From Steroidobacteraceae bacterium (GTDB taxonomy: Bacteria; Pseudomonadota; Gammaproteobacteria; Steroidobacterales; Steroidobacteraceae): 12,580 nucleotides of DNA. The translations under genes and the position numbers were made by a program. This document shows, one piece after another, positions 1-6,375 of the stretch; positions within the stretch are counted from its first letter, which is position 1; each line of letters starts with the position of its first letter. The stretch is from assembly GCA_025927665.1 (NCBI GenBank), contig JAICKZ010000063.1, positions 1 to 12,580 of the forward strand, written 5' to 3'. The notes under the pieces are model-generated. The model was not told where the DNA came from. It worked only from the letters and a program-made list of their open reading frames with translations, and did no database searches.

Positions 1-696
1 AACACACCTTTCAATGTAAAGTTTTTACCGCGCGGCAATCTTAAAGCAGTGGATGAATACATTACGGACCAAACCGCCGCGGTCATTGTGGAACCTGTAC
101 AAGGTTTGGCTGGCGCCCATGATTTGCCGCAAGAGTATTTGCAAGCCATTCGTCATCGTTGTTCAGAGAATGGTTCGATATTGATATTCGATGAAGTGCA
201 GTGTGGCGTGGGCCGTACTGGTTATCCGTTTGCGGCGAATATGTACGGTATTACGCCCGACATTATTACGACTGCAAAAGCGTTGGGTGCGGGCTTTCCA
301 GTATCCGCAATGTTAATGGCAAATCATGTGGCCAGCAGCATTAAAGTCGATGATCTCGGAACGACTTTTGGTGGTGGTCCGATGGCATGTGCATTGATTG
401 AAGCCGTACTCGACATCATCGAGTCAGAAGAGTTGCTCAAAAATGTGCGTGATCGTTCTGCACAAATTCGTCGTCAATGTGTCGTGGGTCCCGTGACTGC
501 CGTGCAAGGCGCTGGTTTGTTGTTGGGCTTGCGTACTTCACGTCCAGCAAAAGAAATTCAAACCGATTTGTTGAAGCGCAATATTTTGGTTGGCACCAGT
601 GCCGATCCCAATGTAATTCGTATCCTTGCGCCATTTACTTTGGGTGCCGAACATGTAGATCAATTGCGTGACGCGTTGATCGCGATTGGAAATTGA
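1..696 (+). CDS. argD: Acetylornithine (or succinylornithine) aminotransferase, 5'-truncated by the window edge
   Basis: This is a class-III PLP-dependent aminotransferase that would convert N-acyl-glutamate semialdehyde to N-acyl-ornithine in cytoplasmic arginine synthesis. The frame is open from base 1, so about the first 40% of the protein lies outside the window; the GTG at 49 is internal and not a start. Visible landmarks are VEPVQG, LIFDEVQCGVGRTG (Asp codon at 190-192 for the PLP pyridine nitrogen) and TTAKALGAGFP, whose Lys codon at 277-279 should carry PLP. GTTFGGGPMACA follows, the phosphate-contacting region. The C-terminal small domain is complete and ends at TGA 694-696. The adjacent N-acyl-ornithine carbamoyltransferase and argB support an arginine role over GABA or ornithine transamination. 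The family is clear; the acyl group (acetyl or succinyl) cannot be read from this part. Confidence 0.88.
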   Translation, partial: NTPFNVKFLPRGNLKAVDEYITDQTAAVIVEPVQGLAGAHDLPQEYLQAIRHRCSENGSILIFDEVQCGVGRTGYPFAANMYGITPDIITTAKALGAGFPVSAMLMANHVASSIKVDDLGTTFGGGPMACALIEAVLDIIESEELLKNVRDRSAQIRRQCVVGPVTAVQGAGLLLGLRTSRPAKEIQTDLLKRNILVGTSADPNVIRILAPFTLGAEHVDQLRDALIAIGN

Positions 697-743
697 TTCG
701 TACGTATTTTTTATAGTTGTAGTTGAGTTTGATTTTCTTAAAT

Positions 744-830
744 CCATTCGTGTTGAACTTGTCGAAGCATTCTTTCCATTCTTAATCTGTTTGAGAATAC
801 AGAACTCTTCGATAGGCTCTGGGCGAATGG
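744..830. repeat. Imperfect long inverted repeat between argD and the carbamoyltransferase gene
   Basis: The left arm at 744-767 begins CCATTCG and ends TGTCGAAG. The right arm at 807-830 is CTTCGATAGG...GGCGAATGG. When reverse-complemented it matches the left arm at both ends (CCATTCG and TCGAAG) with mismatches between. About 39 bases separate the arms. The pattern looks like a degenerate copy of the widespread proteobacterial intergenic palindrome with a GAGCTTGTCGAAG core. It could fold in the transcript between two arg genes and affect message stability. The repeat-family assignment is from memory; the pairing is visible directly. Confidence 0.6.
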
Positions 831-872
831 AGAAAACGGAAAGCAGATTAATACAGTTGAAAATTTATCATC

Positions 873-1877
873 ATGAAACGTTTTTTAGACCTTGCTGATT
901 TTGAACGCGCTGAAGTCAAAGACTTATTGGGTCTTGCTGCACGTTTGCAAAATAATCCCGACCCACATGCACTCGCCGGTAAAGTATTGGGCTTGTTATT
1001 CATGAATCCTTCGTTGCGCACGCTTGCTTCGTTTCAAAGCGGCATGATGCGACTGGGTGGTTCCGTGTTTGTCATTACACCAGGTCAAGGTACGTGGCAG
1101 TTGGAAACACGCAGTGGCGCAGTGATGAATGGCGCAGCGGCCGAACATATTAAAGAAGCGGTGCCGGTGATGGCGTCGTACTGCGATGCATTGGGCGTAC
1201 GTATGTTCGCCGAAGGCCGTAACTTGCAAGCCGATATCAATGAAACGCAATTCAAGATGATGGCGGACTTGTGTGAAAAACCACTGATCAATCTTGAAAG
1301 CGCAGTGAATCATCCCTGTCAAGCTCTTGCAGATTGGTACACCATGGATGAAATGAATGTCCCAGAGCGCGGCAAATTTGTATTGTCATGGGTAAATCAT
1401 CCGCGTGCCTTACCATTGGCCGTGCCATCAGCAACTGTACATATGGCTGCAATGCGTGGCATGGATGTAGTGGTGCTAAGACCCGATGGCTATGCATTGC
1501 CTGATGCCATCATGGATAAGGCGCGTGCTGCAGCCAAAGCATCCGGTGGTCAAGTCACCGAAACCACTGATCGCACCGAAGCATTGAAAGGTGCGCAAGT
1601 CATCTATGCAAAAGAATGGGGTTCGCCGCAACACTATGGCGATATCGAGGCAGAGTCACGCATGCGTGAGTACTTGAATGATTGGTGCGTAAAAGATAGT
1701 TGGTTTAAGAACACCGCTGAGGATTGTCGTTTGATGCATTGTTTGCCGGTACGTCGCAATGTGGCCGTCGACGATGAAGTGCTTGATAGTTCACGCAGTG
1801 TCGTGATTCAAGAGGCTTTCAATCGTATGGTGGTGCAGATGGCGGTGTTGTACCGCTTGTTGCGCAGTGCGTCGTGA
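873..1877 (+). CDS. argF': N-acetylornithine / N-succinylornithine carbamoyltransferase (AOTCase/SOTCase type)
   Basis: This 334-residue transcarbamylase should transfer the carbamoyl group of carbamoyl phosphate to an N-acylated ornithine, giving N-acyl-citrulline, in the variant arginine route known from Xanthomonas (acetyl) and Bacteroides (succinyl). The carbamoyl-phosphate loop is FMNPSLRTL (residues 43-51), where classical enzymes have STRTR. NHPCQALAD is at 146-154, and the late active-site motif is HCLPVRRN at 289-296. The block with GTWQLE and EHIKEAVPVM (73-100), plus WVNHPRALPLAVP (173-185), matches AOTCase/SOTCase rather than ornithine carbamoyltransferase. The specificity position (Glu92 in Xanthomonas, Pro90 in Bacteroides) is Ala90. 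Length agrees with the family (about 318-340). The ribosome site before ATG 873 is weak, but residue 1 fits the family start. Function class is sure; the acyl substrate is not. Confidence 0.88.
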   Translation: MKRFLDLADFERAEVKDLLGLAARLQNNPDPHALAGKVLGLLFMNPSLRTLASFQSGMMRLGGSVFVITPGQGTWQLETRSGAVMNGAAAEHIKEAVPVMASYCDALGVRMFAEGRNLQADINETQFKMMADLCEKPLINLESAVNHPCQALADWYTMDEMNVPERGKFVLSWVNHPRALPLAVPSATVHMAAMRGMDVVVLRPDGYALPDAIMDKARAAAKASGGQVTETTDRTEALKGAQVIYAKEWGSPQHYGDIEAESRMREYLNDWCVKDSWFKNTAEDCRLMHCLPVRRNVAVDDEVLDSSRSVVIQEAFNRMVVQMAVLYRLLRSAS

Positions 1878-1918
1878 TTGAGTTATTTGATTTGTAGTCA
1901 CACTTAAATAGGTATCTC

Positions 1919-2272
1919 ATGAAGAAATATATGTTCGCTGTTTTATCTTTAGCATCGGTTTCAAGCTTCGCAGGAAACTTTACTCCTGCCGCAGTTCCTA
2001 CAAGAATTGATGTTGTTCAAGCAGGTACTGCTGGGTTTATGGTGTACGGCGATTTCGGAAATATATTAGGTTGTACAGTAGCTAATCAAATTTATGTCAA
2101 AGCAAGTCACCCACAATACAATCAACTTTATTCAACCGCCTTGGCGGCCATGATGGCCGGTAAAAAAATATATGTCTATGCTGGTGCGTGTGAACCAGTA
2201 GGTTGGTATTCAGTTGCGTCTGTAACTTACAACGTACTTAATGAGTCGGGTTCGCTTTCTATAGGAATTTAG
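1919..2272 (+). CDS. Small secreted protein of unknown function inside the arg cluster
   Basis: This 117-residue protein has a clear signal peptide: MKKYMFAVLSLASVSSFA with likely cleavage after Ala18, leaving a mature domain of about 99 residues. There are no further membrane segments. Two cysteines (Cys52 in ILGCTV and Cys91 in GACEP) could form a periplasmic disulfide. The stretch HPQYNQLYSTALAAMMAGKKI followed by a GxC motif resembles a family of small exported hypothetical proteins in marine and soil proteobacteria, recalled from memory and without known function. An AGG ribosome site (near 1911) sits at normal distance from ATG 1919. It lies 41 bases after the carbamoyltransferase and 91 before argB. 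By eye it is more AT-rich than its neighbours, which suggests an inserted gene with no role in arginine synthesis. Confidence 0.75.
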   Translation: MKKYMFAVLSLASVSSFAGNFTPAAVPTRIDVVQAGTAGFMVYGDFGNILGCTVANQIYVKASHPQYNQLYSTALAAMMAGKKIYVYAGACEPVGWYSVASVTYNVLNESGSLSIGI

Positions 2273-2304
2273 CCGCCTCTGAACTTGGCGTTAAATAGTT
2301 GATA

Positions 2305-2332
2305 CGTCATTCCCGCGTAGGCGGGAATCCAG
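2305..2332. repeat. REP-like palindrome, ATTCCCGC-GTAG-GCGGGAAT
   Basis: There is a perfect 8-bp stem (2309-2316 with 2321-2328) and a GTAG loop, flanked by CGTC on the left and CCAG on the right. The same core recurs at 4612-4631 and, inverted with a different loop, at 4698-4717, so this is a dispersed repeat of this genome. Here it sits alone between the small secreted protein and argB, where it may act as an RNA stem or weak attenuator. Confidence 0.85.
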
Positions 2333-2363
2333 TTAAAAGTTTTTCGATATAGAATTTGTAATC

Positions 2364-3284
2364 ATGAGTAACCGATCTGATCCGCTCGTCACCGTTCGCG
2401 CACTTAAAAGTGCTGCGCCGTATATTCGCATTTACAAGGGCAAGGTATTTGTTCTTAAAGCAAGTGGTGGTGTGTTCGGCAGTCCCGATGCTACGCGTGC
2501 GTTGATGGAACAAGTGGCCATCCTGCATCAAGTGGGAATTCGTGTTGTCATTGTGCATGGTGGTGGCGAACAACTCACTGGCATTCAACAATCCATGGGA
2601 ATTGAAACGCGCATGGTGGCCGGTCGTCGTGTAACCGATGCCAAGTCCATTGAAGTCACCAGCATGGTGCTGAATGGATTGGTCAACACACAAATTCTCG
2701 GCATTTGTCGCGAACTTAGCATTAATGCAGTAGGCGTCAGTGGTGTCGATGCGGGTTTGATTCGTGCACACAAACGTCCACCCGTCGTGGTCGAAGGCCA
2801 GACCGTTGATTATGGATTTGTGGGCGATATTGATTTAGTAGATTCGAAAGTGCTTCAGCAATTACTGGATGATGGCTTGATGCCAGTCGTGAGTCCAGTG
2901 TCATGCGATGACAAAGGAGTATTGCTTAATATCAATGCTGACACCGTCGCTGCTGCCATTGGCGGCGCGTTGAAAGCAGAAAAGTTGTTATTGGTCACTG
3001 GCGCACCCGGCATTCTCGAATCGCTGGAAGATCCACGTTCATTGGTTTCCTATACCGATCTGGCCGGCTTGAAACGCTTGAAAGATCAAGGCAGTTTAAA
3101 AGATGGCATGTTACCCAAAGCCAAAGCGATTGAAGATGCCATTCGCGGCGGTGTGCGTCGCGTGCATTGTATTTCGTATAAGACACAAGATAGTGTGTTG
3201 GCTGAAGTGTTCACCAACGAAGGTACGGGTACTTTAATTGTTGAAGACATCAAAGGATTGAGTGCGGCGGAGCAGGGTAATTGA
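2364..3284 (+). CDS. argB: Acetylglutamate kinase (ArgB)
   Basis: This 306-residue amino-acid kinase phosphorylates N-acetylglutamate (or N-succinylglutamate in a succinyl route), the second step of arginine synthesis. Visible motifs are the nucleotide Lys32 in VLKASGGVFG, HGGG at 65-68, GRRVTD at 87-92, NINADTVA at 189-196 (Asp193 expected catalytic), the LLVTGAPGIL nucleotide-binding strand at 209-218 and GMLPKAKA at 248-255 (Lys252). A roughly 25-residue N-terminal extension (ALKSAAPYIRIYKGK) precedes the catalytic core. This N-helix is characteristic of hexameric, arginine-inhibited kinases, so feedback control by arginine is likely. KASGG is a slight variant of the usual K-x-GG start. 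The ribosome site before ATG 2364 is poor, but the N-helix begins soon after and no better start is seen. It has no ArgA (GNAT) fusion, unlike the xanthomonad ArgB. Confidence 0.9.
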   Translation: MSNRSDPLVTVRALKSAAPYIRIYKGKVFVLKASGGVFGSPDATRALMEQVAILHQVGIRVVIVHGGGEQLTGIQQSMGIETRMVAGRRVTDAKSIEVTSMVLNGLVNTQILGICRELSINAVGVSGVDAGLIRAHKRPPVVVEGQTVDYGFVGDIDLVDSKVLQQLLDDGLMPVVSPVSCDDKGVLLNINADTVAAAIGGALKAEKLLLVTGAPGILESLEDPRSLVSYTDLAGLKRLKDQGSLKDGMLPKAKAIEDAIRGGVRRVHCISYKTQDSVLAEVFTNEGTGTLIVEDIKGLSAAEQGN

Positions 3285-3308
3285 TTTATCGTTTTCCAAT
3301 GCTTGTAG

Positions 3309-3358
3309 GCTGGGTCATGACCCAGCTTCAGAGTATCAAGAGCTGGGTTTCAACCCAG
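3309..3358. repeat. Two tandem CTGGGT...ACCCAG palindromes between argB and argH
   Basis: The first is a perfect 18-base palindrome, GCTGGGTCATGACCCAGC, at 3309-3326. The second, CTGGGTTTCAACCCAG at 3343-3358, shares the same 6-bp arms (CTGGGT/ACCCAG) with a TTCA loop. The two copies therefore look like one repeat family duplicated in tandem. It lies 22 bases before the argH start, close enough to influence argH translation or mRNA processing. No T-run follows, so it is not an ordinary intrinsic terminator. Confidence 0.8.
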
Positions 3359-3380
3359 TCTATGCAGACCGGTAAGATAT

Positions 3381-4565
3381 ATGTCACGACTTTGGGATAA
3401 AGGCGCACCGCTCGATTCACGCGTGTTGCAATACACGGCAGGCGATGATCACGCGCTTGATAATCGTTTAGTTGCATACGATGTGCGCGCTTCTATCGCT
3501 CATGCAGAAATGCTTAATGCACAAGGTTTGCTTGCCAGTGAAGATCTGAAAATGATTTGCGATGGTCTGGTTGCAATTGGCGAAGCACATGAACGTGGTG
3601 AATGGCAAATCACACTTGAGCATGAAGATGGTCAGACTGCACTTGAAACTTTGCTGACACAGCGCATTGGTCAAGCCGGCGCGCGTGTGCACTTAGGGCG
3701 CTCACGTAACGATCAAGTGCTCACTGCCATTCGCTTGTACTTACGTGATGCGACAGATGAACTTAGCAATGCGGTGTTAAAAGTTGCCGATGCGCTCGAT
3801 GATCTTGGTCATCGTGAAGTCGATACCGCTTTACCAGGTTATACGCATATGCAACAAGCCATGCCCAGTAGTGTGAAGTTGTGGGCAGCTGGCTTTGCAG
3901 CAGAATTGCGCGATGATGCGATCGGGCTTGCACATGTGCAGCGACGCATTGGTAAAAGTCCTTTAGGTTCTGCAGCGGGTTATGGCACACCAAATTTACC
4001 ATTGGATCGAGCTGCAACGGCAGATTCATTGGACTTCAATGAAATACATGAGCCAGTGACCGCAGTGCAATTATCACGCGGTAAAGCTGAAGCACAGTTG
4101 TTGTTTGAAATTAATATGGTGATGCAGGATGTCGCGCGTCTGGCTGCGGATCTATGCTTATTCTACACACAAGAGTTTGCGTTTGTTTCATTGCCCGATG
4201 CATTTACAACGGGCTCATCCATCATGCCGCAGAAACGTAATCCCGATGTGTTCGAGTTGATTCGCGGTCGTTCAGCCGCCGCGCAAGCGGCCTTGTTTGA
4301 AGTACTGGGTATTGTTGCCAAGTTGCCATCGGGTTATCAACGCGATTTGCAATTGATCAAGGTTCCATTGTTTCGCGGTATTGATTTATGCAATGCAACG
4401 CTGGATATTCTTGCACCCGCACTTGATGAAGTGGCTTTTAAACCAGAAAACATTCACATGGACGAATCCATCAATGCTGCTGCTGAAGCGTATGAATTGG
4501 TGAAGAACGAAGGTATTCCTTTTCGCGAAGCGTATGCGCGAGTTGGGAAGAAATATCTCAAGTGA
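3381..4565 (+). CDS. argH: Argininosuccinate lyase (ArgH), short C-terminus
   Basis: This protein belongs to the fumarase/aspartase superfamily and cleaves argininosuccinate to arginine and fumarate, the last step of the pathway. Landmarks are LWDKG near the start, HLGRSRNDQV (104-113), the catalytic-His region PGYTHMQQAMPSS (152-164) and the signature GSSIMPQKRNPD (278-289) containing the mobile-loop serine and Lys285. Glu/Asp-rich segments around 80-90 also match. At 394 residues it is shorter than typical ArgH (about 430-470). It ends right after the region corresponding to PFREAYARVGK and lacks the usual C-terminal tail. The N-terminal 120 residues resemble Bacteroidetes-type ArgH as I recall them. 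A GGTAAG ribosome site is 5-6 bases before ATG 3381. No frameshift is apparent: after TGA 4563-4565 I see no in-frame continuation. Confidence 0.92.
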   Translation: MSRLWDKGAPLDSRVLQYTAGDDHALDNRLVAYDVRASIAHAEMLNAQGLLASEDLKMICDGLVAIGEAHERGEWQITLEHEDGQTALETLLTQRIGQAGARVHLGRSRNDQVLTAIRLYLRDATDELSNAVLKVADALDDLGHREVDTALPGYTHMQQAMPSSVKLWAAGFAAELRDDAIGLAHVQRRIGKSPLGSAAGYGTPNLPLDRAATADSLDFNEIHEPVTAVQLSRGKAEAQLLFEINMVMQDVARLAADLCLFYTQEFAFVSLPDAFTTGSSIMPQKRNPDVFELIRGRSAAAQAALFEVLGIVAKLPSGYQRDLQLIKVPLFRGIDLCNATLDILAPALDEVAFKPENIHMDESINAAAEAYELVKNEGIPFREAYARVGKKYLK

Positions 4566-4609
4566 TGTTTACATGAAGATGCATATAAATTCGTAAATAA
4601 CGTGCTGAA

Positions 4610-4719
4610 TCATTCCCGCGTAGGCGGGAATCCAGTAGAAATTGATCTTGGTATTCTGCTGCAAACTTTACATATCAAAGGAATATTTAATCACTAGATT
4701 CCCGATTTCGCGGGAATGA
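4610..4719. repeat. REPIN-like pair of inverted ATTCCCGC palindromes
   Basis: The left copy is TCATTCCCGCG...GGGAATCCAG (4610-4635; stem 4612-4619 with 4624-4631). The right copy is in opposite orientation (4694-4721; stem 4698-4704 with 4711-4717, loop ATTTCG). The outer ends TCATTCCCGCG (4610-4620) and CGCGGGAATGA (4709-4719) are perfect 11-bp inverted repeats, so the 110-bp unit has the layout of a REPIN. It fills much of the gap between argH and the EamA gene and could stabilise or end the arg transcript. No RAYT transposase is present in the window. Confidence 0.8.
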
Positions 4720-4773
4720 CGTTGCAGTAGATCGAATTACAATATGACTTCATACCAAGTCTCATAGTCCAAT

Positions 4774-5628
4774 ATGCCTCTTCTTGCCCTCTGTGCTGTA
4801 TTACTTGCCGCGTGTATGCATGCAAGTTGGAATCTGGCCGCTAAGCATGCCGCTGGGTGTAAGCATTTCGTCTGGATCTATTCCATGGGTGCGGTATTTA
4901 TCTGGTTGCCACCCACGATATGGATTATCGTCACAACACATCCGGTTTTTGATACCGCACAACGTTTTGCATTGATCGGCACAGCAGTGTTGCATCTGGG
5001 TTATTCATTGTCATTGCAATCTGGTTATCGTGCTGCTGATCTATCCATTGTTTATCCCGTTGCGCGTGGCACCGGTCCCGTGTTGTCGTTTATCGGCGCG
5101 GCAATTTTTCTCCATGAAACACCCAGCGTCACGTCGATGACTGGGTTGCTTCTCGTGATTACCGGCATTGTGTTTATTACAGGTTTGCTTCATCAAGGTA
5201 AACAAATCTCGGCACGAGGACTTTCGTGGGGAATTGTTACCGGCACATTCATCGCCGCTTATACCTTGAATGACGGTTGGGCCGTGAAGACATTCTTGAT
5301 TCATCCATTGATCATAGACTCGGTGGGTAATGTGTTCAGAGCGATTGTTCTATCGCCATCTGCATTTTCAAATCGAACGCAACTGTGGTCTGAAGTCAAA
5401 CAATATTATCGACCGGCATTGATGGTTAGCACATTCGGTACCGTAGGTTATGTGTTGGTGTTGTTCGCAATGAAGGTGGCACCGATCAGTCATGTTGCGC
5501 CCGCACGTGAAGTGGCGATGTTAATTGGCACCTACTTTGGCGCGCGAGTATTAAAAGAAGCCGTGTCGGTTGAAAGAGTGATTGGTGCAATGTGCATTGT
5601 CGGTGGAGTGGTGGCGTTGGCGTTTTAG
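4774..5628 (+). CDS. EamA/DMT-family membrane transporter
   Basis: This 284-residue inner-membrane protein has nine to ten hydrophobic segments in two repeats, as expected for drug/metabolite-type permeases that export small metabolites. The first repeat starts directly with a membrane helix containing the family's ASWN element (17-20). YRAADLSIVYPVARGTGPVL (85-104) ends with the conserved basic-to-helix transition, and FLHETPS (112-118) follows. The second repeat begins near residue 150 (LSWGIVTGTFIAAYTLNDGWAV). It contains ISHVAPAREVAMLIGTYFGARVLKE (238-262), the mirrored motif, and ends with a glycine-rich helix. The substrate cannot be inferred. Proximity to arg genes makes amino-acid export conceivable, but the REPIN-like unit separates them. 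The ribosome site before ATG 4774 is weak and the start could shift slightly. Confidence 0.88.
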   Translation: MPLLALCAVLLAACMHASWNLAAKHAAGCKHFVWIYSMGAVFIWLPPTIWIIVTTHPVFDTAQRFALIGTAVLHLGYSLSLQSGYRAADLSIVYPVARGTGPVLSFIGAAIFLHETPSVTSMTGLLLVITGIVFITGLLHQGKQISARGLSWGIVTGTFIAAYTLNDGWAVKTFLIHPLIIDSVGNVFRAIVLSPSAFSNRTQLWSEVKQYYRPALMVSTFGTVGYVLVLFAMKVAPISHVAPAREVAMLIGTYFGARVLKEAVSVERVIGAMCIVGGVVALAF

Positions 5629-5643
5629 GGACTTGATTCGGAT

Positions 5644-5680
5644 GTAGGGTGGGTTAACAGTGCTTTGCGTAATCCAGCAT
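5644..5680. repeat. Degenerate GTAGGGTGGGTTA-type intergenic repeat
   Basis: GTAGGGTGGGTTA is followed after about a dozen bases by GCGTAATCCAGC. The halves TGGGTTA and TAATCCA pair with one mismatch. It looks like a worn copy of the common proteobacterial element GTAGGGTGGGTTAGC...GCGTAACCCACC. It lies just after the EamA gene. Family assignment rests on recalled pattern similarity. Confidence 0.5.
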
Positions 5681-5857
5681 CTATGAAGAATATAACGAGT
5701 GAACATTCTTAGCTGCCTTTCTTACTTTGTGAAATTGCATTACGTTTTGTAGCGGCAATTCGTAATTCTATTGTTAGTGTTTTCGCTTAAATTTCCTCTT
5801 AACATTTCCTAACACTATTTTCTTGCTGGAAGTCACGATAGACTCAAGCATAAAAAT

Positions 5858-6361
5858 ATGCGAAGTTTATTGAGCACTTACCAAATTGGTGACAACGTGA
5901 CAACAGATCAAGATAAGAAGTCCACTGTTAAGTATTGGAGGCAAGCTACATTACTGTCGTCGCTGGTGGCGGTGGTTGCACTTCTATGGGGACTGTCTCT
6001 GAATCAGCAAGTAAAGCAGCTCACGAATTCTCTGAATACCTCATTGGCACTTGCCACAGAGGCAAATACAAAAATACAGACTCTCTCAAAACGTGACTTA
6101 CCTATTATTCTAAGTTTTCAAAAAACTTTCCTTACTCAAGAGCTGATAGCCACATTTAGAAACCTCACATCTGTTGATCTTGAAGTTGCTGCAGTTTTTA
6201 CTAGCCCAGCTACTAATGCACAAAAAGATGTCAATCTAGTCATCCCTGCTAATGGATTTATACAATTTGGTAAGGCTCAAGGATGGTCATTTGCGGCAGG
6301 GCAACATATCAAGTTATCAAATAACGAATACCGAAGTCTTGACTATCCTGTTTCAAATTAA
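5858..6361 (+). CDS. Single-pass membrane protein with coiled coil and extracytoplasmic domain, function unknown
   Basis: The frame encodes 167 residues. A charged N-terminal stretch (KKSTVKYWRQ) precedes one membrane helix at about 30-47, then a polar heptad-like segment (48-78, NQQVKQLTNSLNTSL...) and a roughly 85-residue C-terminal domain rich in beta-strand patterns. In that domain ATFRNLTSVDLEVAAVF (98-114), VIPANGFIQFG (128-138) and GWSFAAGQHIKLSN (142-155) look like a small beta-sandwich of a kind seen in uncharacterised envelope proteins. Topology by positive-inside places the C-terminal domain in the periplasm. The ATG at 5858 has no good ribosome site. GTG at 5897 has GGTGA four bases upstream and is a plausible alternative start that keeps the membrane helix. 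The next gene starts 14 bases downstream, suggesting co-transcription. No function is recognised. Confidence 0.7.
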   Translation: MRSLLSTYQIGDNVTTDQDKKSTVKYWRQATLLSSLVAVVALLWGLSLNQQVKQLTNSLNTSLALATEANTKIQTLSKRDLPIILSFQKTFLTQELIATFRNLTSVDLEVAAVFTSPATNAQKDVNLVIPANGFIQFGKAQGWSFAAGQHIKLSNNEYRSLDYPVSN

Positions 6362-6375
6362 GCAACTTTTGAAAG

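Noticed and set aside
49..60. GTG as the start of the aminotransferase
   Set aside because: The frame is open from base 1 and the protein from 49 lacks the N-terminal part of class-III aminotransferases, so the gene begins outside the window.
686..898. 70-residue open frame between argD and the carbamoyltransferase
   Set aside because: It covers the imperfect inverted repeat, overlaps both neighbours, has no ribosome site and shows no protein-like pattern.
873..1877. Ordinary ornithine carbamoyltransferase (argF/argI)
   Set aside because: The 73-100 block, the HPRALPLAVP segment and the missing STRTR and ornithine SMG-type loop fit the N-acyl-ornithine enzymes instead.
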